11,075 nt of DNA, from positions 1-11,075 of the forward strand of contig CABRZC010000065.1 in assembly GCA_902475375.1 (NCBI GenBank), given 5' to 3'. The position numbers and the translations under genes are program-made. This document shows positions 1-7,102 of this stretch, one piece after another. Origin of the DNA: an uncultured Collinsella sp. GTDB lineage: Bacteria > Actinomycetota > Coriobacteriia > Coriobacteriales > Coriobacteriaceae. The notes below the pieces were generated by a model, which had not been told where the DNA came from, made no database searches, and saw only the letters and a list, made by a program, of their open reading frames with translations. Position 1 is the first letter of the stretch, and each line of letters starts with the position of its first letter.

Positions 1-21
1 GGAGGAAGAGGGGTCACGAGG

Positions 22-79
22 ATAGTCATTGGGGACGTTCTTAAACGACTAGTCATTCAAGAACGTCCCCAACGACTAC
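22..79. repeat. Near-perfect palindrome, REPIN/REP-like element
   Basis: The palindrome is centred between bases 50 and 51 (ACTAGT at the centre). Pairing i with 101-i, bases 23-78 give 28 pairs of which 25 are Watson-Crick. The mismatches (28/73, 43/58, 46/55) are all A-C on the plus strand, which become G-U wobbles in a minus-strand RNA; 22/79 is a further such wobble. The innermost perfect block is 14 bp (29-42 with 59-72). The element is two 27-nt units (24-50 and 51-77), each starting AGTCATT and ending AACGACT. These ends can pair as a 7-bp stem around a 13-nt core, and the core lies in opposite orientation in the two units. It lies downstream of rpoD and its terminator. No T-run follows it on the minus strand, so it is not an obvious terminator. 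Resemblance to GGGGAC-type palindromes near REP-associated transposases in anaerobic Gram-positives is from memory; no transposase is in the window. Confidence 0.8.
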
Positions 80-85
80 ATGAAA

Positions 86-115
86 GCGCCCCCAAGCGAA
101 TGTGCTTGAGGGCGC
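86..115 (-). terminator. Probable intrinsic terminator of rpoD
   Basis: The hairpin has 12-bp arms (86-97 and 104-115) around a 6-nt loop (98-103). One pair (92/109) is a G-U wobble in the minus-strand RNA; the rest are Watson-Crick and mostly G-C. It begins 11 nt past the rpoD stop codon. The following minus-strand bases read TTTCAT, so the U-run is short and termination may be incomplete or factor-assisted. In that case the palindrome at 22-79 would be transcribed. Confidence 0.7.
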
Positions 116-126
116 CTCTTGCTTGA

Positions 127-1473
<1,347 letters not shown>

Positions 1474-1478
1474 AGATT

Positions 1479-1485
1479 CTCCCTT
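1479..1485 (-). promoter_or_regulatory. Ribosome binding site deciding the rpoD start
   Basis: The minus strand reads AAGGGAG followed by AATCT and then GTG, a good Shine-Dalgarno match at a 5-nt spacing. The same bases would be codons 2-4 if translation began at the upstream ATG (1486-1488), which itself has no purine-rich site in front (GTCCTGTGGACT). This favours the 448-aa protein over the 453-aa one. Confidence 0.7.
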
Positions 1486-1505
1486 CATAGTCCACAGGAC
1501 TCAAT

Positions 1506-1514
1506 ACTTTAGCA
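1506..1514 (-). promoter_or_regulatory. Candidate extended -10 promoter for rpoD
   Basis: The minus strand reads TGCTAAAGT, which fits an extended -10 (TGn then TAAAGT, 4 of 6 matches to TATAAT). It lies about 30 nt upstream of the rpoD GTG start. No convincing -35 lies 16-18 nt further upstream; TTGGGT is present but 20 nt away. A separate promoter would let rpoD be expressed independently of the long upstream operon, as in many dnaG-rpoD operons. This is a weak sequence-only call. Confidence 0.3.
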
Positions 1515-1527
1515 CACACATTGACGT

Positions 1528-1555
1528 CTATACCCAAAAAGAGGACTGGATATAG
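1528..1555 (-). other. RNA hairpin in the dnaG-rpoD gap
   Basis: The arms CTATATCC and GGGTATAG (minus strand) form an 8-bp stem with one G-U pair and a 12-nt U-rich loop ending CTCTTTTT. The U-run is in the loop rather than after the stem, so this is not a standard terminator. In E. coli the dnaG-rpoD intergenic RNA is a known processing site; a similar role here is inference. The stem could also be a chance fold. Confidence 0.4.
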
Positions 1556-1583
1556 GCGAGAATACGCTGGTTGACCACAACAT

Positions 1584-3698
1584 CTAGGCCTGTTCGGTTC
1601 CTGCGGTCTCCAAACCAATCAAACGGAACGGGTCCGCCACGCCGCCGATCGACTTTTGCAGCTCGCGTTGACGCTGCGAATCCTGCGCGGCCTGCACGGT
1701 CAGCGCGCGACGGGCCTCATCATCGAGCGAACGGTCCTGTCGCAGCTTGGCCTGTGCGGCGCGCATGCGGCGCTTAATGGTGTAGAGCTCGAGGGTATCG
1801 AGCATAAACACGATGTTCGTCTCGGTGGGGTGTTTGCTCGTCGACGAAATGCGCCCGGCACTGACAAGCGACGCTGCCTCGGGACACACCGCGCGCGCCG
1901 CATCCATGCACGCCGTGGGGTCGGTGCCCGGCGGCGTCGCGAGCACGGCCCACGCGATGGACTCGTGGCGCGGATCCACCCACTCGATCGAGCAGATGCG
2001 GTCGGCATACGTGCGGAACAGGTCGGGATAGCTCGTGAGCATCGTCAGCAGCTCGCGCTCCCCCGCCAAAGACTTTCGTTCCAGGTCGGTCAGCACGATC
2101 GGCATCGTCGGTGCCGCAGACGCGCCCGCTGTGCCGGCAACCGGCGCCGCGCCATCCATGCCAACCGGCACATCGATCGGCGGCATATCGTCGACAACCT
2201 CGACCGGCGCGGCCCCGTAGGCCTCGAGCGGCACATAGTCGTACGGCTCTTCCTCGACCGGTGTGGACACCGACGGCGTCGCACCCGACGCCCAGGCACC
2301 GCGAGACGCCCCCTGCGAACCAGACGTCCGACCTCCCGCGCTGCCCGCACGCTCGGCCTGCGCCCGCTGGCGCTCGTAGTTCTGCTCGCGACGACGCTCG
2401 GCGTCCTCGCGCTTGGCAACATCGCGAAACACGCGTCCCGAGCTTGAGCGCACCGTCTCCAGATCCAAACCCAGCAGGTCGGCAATCTGGATAAAGTACG
2501 TATCGATCATGTAGCTATCGCGCAGCGGATAGATGAGCGTCAGCGCATCCTCGAGCGCCTTGGCACGACCGCCCGGCGTGGTGATGTCGCTCGACTCCTG
2601 CAGTGAGCGGTACACAAAGTCCATGAGGGGCTCGGCCGCATTGATACGTGCCTGCAGCGCCTCCCCGCCATGCGCCGTGATGAACTCCATGGGGTCGTTG
2701 CCGTCGGGCAGCACCACGCAGCGCAGGTCCATCGAATCCTGCTCAATAAACTGAATCGCGCGGCGCGCGGCTTTTTGACCGGCGGCGTCGCCATCGAACA
2801 TATATACAATGCGCTTGGCAAAGCGGGTGAGCGTCTTTACGTGATGCTCCGTGAGCGCCGTGCCCAGCGTGGCCACGACGTTTTTAATCCCCGCCTCCCA
2901 GCAGGCGATGCAGTCGGTATAGCCCTCCACCACGATGGCGGTATCCTGCGCGACGATAAACTCCTTGGCCCAGTTAAAGCCGTAAAGGTTTCGCTTTTTA
3001 TGGAACACGCTCGTCTCGGCGGTGTTGAGGTACTTAGGCTGTCCGTCGCCCATAATGCGCCCGCCAAAGGCGATGTTATGACCCTGCTCGTCAAAGATGG
3101 GAAACATCACACGGTCGTAAAAACGGTCGGCGAGCTGCCCACGCCCACGGCTCACGGCCACGTTGGCGTCGATCATCTCCTGCGGGGTAAAGCCCGCCTG
3201 CGACAGATGCGACACCAGCGCGTTGCGACCCGGAGCAAAGCCCAGGCAGTAGCGGCGGCAGACGTCGCCGCCCATACCGCGGCTGGCAAAGTACTCGCGC
3301 GGACGGCTGTCCTTACCGCGCATAAGCATGGTGTGATAGAACTGGGCGGTCTCGGCGCACAGGTCATAGATGCGGGCGCGCTTGGTGCCGCGCTCGCGAT
3401 AGGCGCCGGTATCGTGCAGCTCAATGCCGGCACGGTCGGCCAGGTAGCGAATCGACTCAGGGAAGCTCAGGTTCTCGCGCTTCATGATGTAGGTGAAGAC
3501 ATCGCCGCCCTCGCCACAGCCAAAGCAGTGCCACACCTGCGTGGCGGGGATAATGTGAAACGACGGGGTCTTTTCGCCATGGAAGGGGCAGCAACCCCAA
3601 AACTCATGGCCGCGGGGCTTGAGCTCAACCGTTTCCTGCACAATGGCAACCAGATCGGACGCAGCGCGCACCTGGTCTTTTTCCTCATCGCTAATCAC
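1584..3698 (-). CDS. dnaG: DNA primase DnaG
   Basis: DnaG synthesises RNA primers for the replication fork and acts with the DnaB helicase. The N-terminal zinc domain carries a CHC2 cluster: CPFH (C37, H40) and CFGC (C58, C61). The RNA polymerase core includes YCLGFAPGRN near 150-159. The TOPRIM fold has EGYTD (258-262) and DGDAAG (302-307), the expected metal-binding acids. A C-terminal helicase-binding domain occupies about 535-704. Between core and C-terminal domain lies a linker (about 430-530), first charged and then Ala/Gly/Pro-rich, which makes the protein (704 aa) longer than the usual 600-650. The start is GTG (3696-3698), preceded by AGGGGG at 3708-3713 with a 9-nt spacer. The start overlaps the end of ribF by 8 nt, so translation is probably coupled to ribF. 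No active-site residue appears to be missing. Confidence 0.96.
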   Translation of the reverse strand: MISDEEKDQVRAASDLVAIVQETVELKPRGHEFWGCCPFHGEKTPSFHIIPATQVWHCFGCGEGGDVFTYIMKRENLSFPESIRYLADRAGIELHDTGAYRERGTKRARIYDLCAETAQFYHTMLMRGKDSRPREYFASRGMGGDVCRRYCLGFAPGRNALVSHLSQAGFTPQEMIDANVAVSRGRGQLADRFYDRVMFPIFDEQGHNIAFGGRIMGDGQPKYLNTAETSVFHKKRNLYGFNWAKEFIVAQDTAIVVEGYTDCIACWEAGIKNVVATLGTALTEHHVKTLTRFAKRIVYMFDGDAAGQKAARRAIQFIEQDSMDLRCVVLPDGNDPMEFITAHGGEALQARINAAEPLMDFVYRSLQESSDITTPGGRAKALEDALTLIYPLRDSYMIDTYFIQIADLLGLDLETVRSSSGRVFRDVAKREDAERRREQNYERQRAQAERAGSAGGRTSGSQGASRGAWASGATPSVSTPVEEEPYDYVPLEAYGAAPVEVVDDMPPIDVPVGMDGAAPVAGTAGASAAPTMPIVLTDLERKSLAGERELLTMLTSYPDLFRTYADRICSIEWVDPRHESIAWAVLATPPGTDPTACMDAARAVCPEAASLVSAGRISSTSKHPTETNIVFMLDTLELYTIKRRMRAAQAKLRQDRSLDDEARRALTVQAAQDSQRQRELQKSIGGVADPFRLIGLETAGTEQA

Positions 3699-4698
3699 GG
3701 ATGCTCACCCCCTGCTCACCCAAATGATGACGGATATCGTCAATGTTAGCCTCGACGGTCGCGATAAGCTCGTCCAGCGAATCGAACACGCGCGACGGGC
3801 GCAGCCAACGCGTAAACGCCAGAGACACTGAGGCGCCGTACAGGTCGCCCGCATACCCGATCAAGTTGGCCTCGAGATGCGCCGAGGCAGCATCGTCGGC
3901 ATACGTCGGCGGCAGGCCCACGTTGACGGCAGCAGGCCATACAGTATCGTCGACCAGCACCAGGCCCTCGTAAACGCCATCGGCAGGCACCTGAATGCCC
4001 TCGGGCACCTGGATGTTTGCCGTGGGAAAACCCATGTCGGAGCCCTGGTGGCGACCGCCGGCAACAATACCTCGCAGCATGTACGGGCGGCCGAGCAGCT
4101 CGGCGGCAAGCTCAACATGACCCTGGCGGAGCTCCTGGCGAATACGGGTAGCACAGATCGTCTGCCCATCGACGCACAGCAGCTCGTGACCAAAGACGTC
4201 TACACCGCGCGTGGCTCCCCACGCCTGCATCTCGGCAACGCCCGAGGCGCCGCCGCGACCCAACCTAAAATCACTGCCCACGCGAATCGAGCGGATATCG
4301 ACGACGCGCGACAGCAGCTTAAGAAAGCCCGCATGGTCGAGAGCCGCCACCGCAGGCGTAAAGGGAACGGCCACGACCGCATCGACCCCGGTGAGAGCCA
4401 GGGCATGAAGACGGTCGGCCGTCGTCATCAGTTTTTGAGCGGGCGAGGGGCTCACCACTACGTCCGGGTCGGGATCGAAAGTGACCACGACCGCCTTGCA
4501 GCCGTGGTTATGCGCATCGCGAACGACCGCGTCGATCAGTTCGCGATGCCCCCGATGCACACCATCGAACACGCCGATGGCGATCGACGCGGCGCCCAGG
4601 CACGCGCAATCATCAAATGCATCGGCGGCAACGATTTGGGCCTCGTCCGACTCGCCCGCGAAAAAGATACGCGCGAGCTCGTGGGAGGCCAGCATCAT
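3691..4698 (-). CDS. ribF: Bifunctional riboflavin kinase / FAD synthetase RibF
   Basis: RibF phosphorylates riboflavin to FMN and adenylylates FMN to FAD in the cytoplasm. The N-terminal FAD synthetase (nucleotidyltransferase) module shows GVFDGVHRGH (42-51), with the HxGH-type ATP site, and VGSDFRLGRGG (140-150). The usual TFxPHP motif reads TFDPDP (73-78), a His-to-Asp change. The C-terminal flavokinase module has GGRHQGSDMGFPTANI (214-229) with the PTAN motif, the NVGLPPT loop (259-265) and the catalytic-type Glu in HLEANL (276). Length (335 aa) is typical or slightly long. The start ATG overlaps the truB stop as ATGA; a second ATG follows immediately, and the upstream GGCGG is only a modest ribosome binding site, so reinitiation after truB is likely. 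The 3' end overlaps dnaG. Confidence 0.94.
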   Translation of the reverse strand: MMLASHELARIFFAGESDEAQIVAADAFDDCACLGAASIAIGVFDGVHRGHRELIDAVVRDAHNHGCKAVVVTFDPDPDVVVSPSPAQKLMTTADRLHALALTGVDAVVAVPFTPAVAALDHAGFLKLLSRVVDIRSIRVGSDFRLGRGGASGVAEMQAWGATRGVDVFGHELLCVDGQTICATRIRQELRQGHVELAAELLGRPYMLRGIVAGGRHQGSDMGFPTANIQVPEGIQVPADGVYEGLVLVDDTVWPAAVNVGLPPTYADDAASAHLEANLIGYAGDLYGASVSLAFTRWLRPSRVFDSLDELIATVEANIDDIRHHLGEQGVSIRD

Positions 4699-5627
4699 CG
4701 AACACCGCCGATCGCCTGCGGAAAGACGTGCTCCATCACAAAGCGACCGCCCTCGATACGGGCAAGCGCCTTGAGCCCGCCATCGAGCACCAGCGCAAAC
4801 GGCGCCTTCGACGCATCGAAGCCCGCAAGCGCGCGCTCAATAGGAATACGACGTCCGCACAGTAGATCGTCGGCAAGATCACCCGGTAAGTCGACGCGCG
4901 TGGCACCAAGCGCCGCAATGGGGTCCAGGGCAAAACCGGTAGCGGACTCGGCAGAAAGCTCCTCGACCGCATGGCAGGCACCGATGGAAACAACACCGGA
5001 AGCCGTACGGCGCAGCGCGGAAATATGTGCCGCGTTATCGCAGGCACGGCCCAGATCGCGGGCGAGCGCACGGATATAGGTGCCCTTGCTCACCGAAAAC
5101 GCCACGGTCCATACGCACGCATCGCCCTCGCCACTCACGGCAATCAGATCGGCGGAATACACCTCGACCGGACGCGGGGGCAACTCAACGGCATTGCCTT
5201 CGCGTGCAGCCTTATAGGCGCGCACGCCGTTGACCGAAATGGCCGAAAACGCCGGCGGCACCTGCATCTGCGGGCCCAGCATGGAGGACAGGCGTTCGCG
5301 GGCATAGGCCGGATCGCGCAAGTCGGCGGCAACAGGCGCTGTGCGGACAGCCTCGCCTTCCGCATCATCGGTATTGGTCTCGACGCCAAACGAAATGTCG
5401 GCGACGTAGCTTTTGGTATCGAGCGTGAGCATGCCCAACAGACGCGTGGCCTGGCCCACGCCCACCACCATGACACCCGATGCCATGGGGTCGAGCGTTC
5501 CGGCATGACCGACACGCCGCTCATGGAGGGCGCGTCGGCATTGCGAAACCACGTCGTGGGACGTGCAGCCCACCGGCTTATCGACGGCAAGCAGCATATT
5601 AAGTTGAGAAGGTGTACGACGAGCCAT
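4695..5627 (-). CDS. truB: tRNA pseudouridine(55) synthase TruB
   Basis: TruB converts uridine 55 of the tRNA T-loop to pseudouridine. The catalytic aspartate is D46 in GHAGTLDPMASG. The family motifs appear in order: DKPVGCTSHDVV (16-27), K72/Y74 in TKSY, QVPPAFSAISVNGVRAYKAAR spanning 122-142, and KGTYIRALARDLG (181-193). After about residue 230 the sequence has a short C-terminal domain; it is not strongly PUA-like by eye. The length, 310 aa, is normal. The chosen ATG has only a weak GGATGG site in front and begins 15 nt after the nrnA stop, so coupling to nrnA is likely. An internal Met at residue 11 is possible but has no ribosome binding site. Confidence 0.95.
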   Translation of the reverse strand: MARRTPSQLNMLLAVDKPVGCTSHDVVSQCRRALHERRVGHAGTLDPMASGVMVVGVGQATRLLGMLTLDTKSYVADISFGVETNTDDAEGEAVRTAPVAADLRDPAYARERLSSMLGPQMQVPPAFSAISVNGVRAYKAAREGNAVELPPRPVEVYSADLIAVSGEGDACVWTVAFSVSKGTYIRALARDLGRACDNAAHISALRRTASGVVSIGACHAVEELSAESATGFALDPIAALGATRVDLPGDLADDLLCGRRIPIERALAGFDASKAPFALVLDGGLKALARIEGGRFVMEHVFPQAIGGVR

Positions 5628-5642
5628 GTACCATCCAAAAAG

Positions 5643-6686
5643 TTAGAGCTCGACGGTCACCGAAGCGGGATCCTCCCCTACCAGCTCGGCCAGCATGGGA
5701 AGTGCCGCGGTGAGCGTCTCGGAAATCGTTCCGGCGTTGGTAAAGCCGGCGGCAGCGTGGTGCCCACCTCCGCCAAAGTTGGCCGCAATCTCGGAAACAT
5801 CAAGTTCGCCCTTAGAGCGCAGGTTGCCACGCACCTTGGTATCGCCCTCGACGCCCTTAAGGAACAGGCAGACCTCGACGCCCATCACCGAGCGCACCAC
5901 ATCGACCAGGCCGTCGCACTCGTCCGAGGTGACACCGCATTCCTTAAGGTCACTTTCGTACGCATAGCTATACGCCACGCGCCCGTGCGCGACCGTCTTA
6001 ATACGACCCATGACGATGGACTTAAGGTGCAAGAACTCGACACGCATGCTCTGGTAAACCTCGAGCGCGACGCGCGCCGGATCGGCGCCGTGCGCCACCA
6101 GGCGCGAGGCTGCATGAAACGCGGCAGCGTCGGCATTCTGATACTGAAAACGACCGGTATCGGTGACCAGGCCGCACAGCAGGCAGGTGGCGATGCTGTC
6201 GCTTGCGGTGATGCCGCAATCGGCCAAAAAGCGGTCGATGATCATGGCACAAGCAGCGGCATTGACGCACCTGAGGCTGACCTCGGCAAACTCCTCGCGT
6301 GCCGGATGATGGTCAAAGCACGCCACGTGGGCCGAACGACGCAACACCTCGGCGGAGTTATTGAGGCGCTCGACGACCGGCACGTCCACCGAGATGAACA
6401 GGTCCGGGCTGCCGGTGTAGGTAGATGCCGGCACCAGCAGATCGGAGCCCTCCATAAAACGGTAGATGCGCGGAACGGGATCGTCATCTGCCAGCAGCAG
6501 GGCGATGTCCTTATCGGGGAACACCTTCATAAGCGAAAGGCCCAGGCCCAACACGGAGCCCAGGGCATCGCCGTCGGGAGAGGTGTGACCCGAGATTGCA
6601 ATGGAGGACGCACCCTCGATGAGCTCGAGGATGCGTCGTTTAATATCTGCAGACTCGCACGAGGCAAGATCGGCGGAATTAGTCAT
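5643..6686 (-). CDS. nrnA: DHH-family oligoribonuclease / pAp phosphatase NrnA
   Basis: This DHH/DHHA1 phosphoesterase belongs to the NrnA group, which degrades 2-5-nt RNAs (nanoRNA) and dephosphorylates 3'-phosphoadenosine 5'-phosphate; some relatives act on cyclic-di-AMP breakdown products. The metal-binding motifs are SGHTSPDGDALGS (H34, D38, D40), SVDVP (D101), FDHHP (D125-H127) and VTDTGRF (D176). The DHHA1 substrate-binding glycine motif is GGGGHHAAAGF (from 305). The length of 347 aa is slightly above the usual 310-330 because of an N-terminal extension of about 15 residues. AGGAGG at 6696-6701, 9 nt upstream, supports the ATG, which overlaps the rbfA stop by 8 nt. Its place between rbfA and truB is the common one in Gram-positive bacteria. 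The exact substrate cannot be told from sequence. Confidence 0.92.
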   Translation of the reverse strand: MTNSADLASCESADIKRRILELIEGASSIAISGHTSPDGDALGSVLGLGLSLMKVFPDKDIALLLADDDPVPRIYRFMEGSDLLVPASTYTGSPDLFISVDVPVVERLNNSAEVLRRSAHVACFDHHPAREEFAEVSLRCVNAAACAMIIDRFLADCGITASDSIATCLLCGLVTDTGRFQYQNADAAAFHAASRLVAHGADPARVALEVYQSMRVEFLHLKSIVMGRIKTVAHGRVAYSYAYESDLKECGVTSDECDGLVDVVRSVMGVEVCLFLKGVEGDTKVRGNLRSKGELDVSEIAANFGGGGHHAAAGFTNAGTISETLTAALPMLAELVGEDPASVTVEL

Positions 6687-7089
6687 CTAAAGCTGCCTCC
6701 TGGGCGGCATCCACAATTGGGTAGCCGTCCTCGTCCTTTTCGATCGCAAGCGTGGCCGGAACGTTTTCCAGCGCACGCGTGATGCGCTCGGCCTCATCGG
6801 TCGAGCGATCGATGCGAAAATCGAGCTCGGGTGTGACGCGCCAATCGAGCGAGCGAGCCAACAGGCTGCGAATACGGCCCTTGGCGCTTGAGAGCGCCTC
6901 CATGACCTCATCGTAGCGGCTCGCATCGCACGACACGTACACGCGCGCGAACGAACGGTCCACCGCGACCTCGACCGCGGTCAGGGTGACCAGGTCAAGA
7001 CGCGGATCGGAAACCTCAAAGAGCAGGATATAACCGAGCTTCTCGCGAAGCTGCTCGCCCAAACGGCGGGTTGCCTGCGTTTGCTTCAT
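6679..7089 (-). CDS. rbfA: 30S ribosome-binding factor RbfA
   Basis: RbfA is a small KH-fold protein that binds immature 30S subunits and assists late 16S rRNA maturation. The N-terminus (MKQTQATRRLGEQLREKLGY) and the SDPRLDLVTLTAVEVAVD and FARVYVS segments match the family, as does the later ARSLDWRVTPELDFRID. At 136 aa it carries an acidic C-terminal tail (about the last 25 residues) of the kind that varies among RbfA proteins. The ribosome binding site AGGGGG (7097-7102) overlaps the infB stop codon and lies 7 nt before the ATG. The 3' end overlaps nrnA by 8 nt. This infB-rbfA adjacency is nearly universal, which supports the call. Confidence 0.95.
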   Translation of the reverse strand: MKQTQATRRLGEQLREKLGYILLFEVSDPRLDLVTLTAVEVAVDRSFARVYVSCDASRYDEVMEALSSAKGRIRSLLARSLDWRVTPELDFRIDRSTDEAERITRALENVPATLAIEKDEDGYPIVDAAQEAALDD

Positions 7090-7096
7090 AGCGCTA

Positions 7097-7102
7097 CCCC
7101 CT
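7097..7102 (-). promoter_or_regulatory. rbfA ribosome binding site overlapping infB stop
   Basis: AGGGGG on the minus strand shares two bases with the infB TAG stop (7101-7103) and stands 7 nt before the rbfA ATG. A ribosome terminating on infB would cover it, so rbfA translation is likely coupled to infB. Confidence 0.65.

Noticed and set aside
1..21. Possible feature left of the palindrome
   Set aside because: Only about 20 bases of purine-rich sequence are visible; nothing can be supported.
22..79. The palindrome as the main intrinsic terminator of rpoD
   Set aside because: No U-run follows on the minus strand (next bases ATCCTCGTGACC), and a more ordinary terminator hairpin lies closer to the stop codon at 86-115.
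22..79. CRISPR array or site-specific invertible switch
   Set aside because: There are only two units with no spacers of array type, no recombinase or cas gene nearby, and a 13-nt inverted core is too short for a usual invertible segment.
4971..6782. 603-codon plus-strand open frame across truB and nrnA
   Set aside because: It spans two clearly real genes and their junction on the other strand, with His/Arg/Ala-biased composition typical of an antisense shadow frame.
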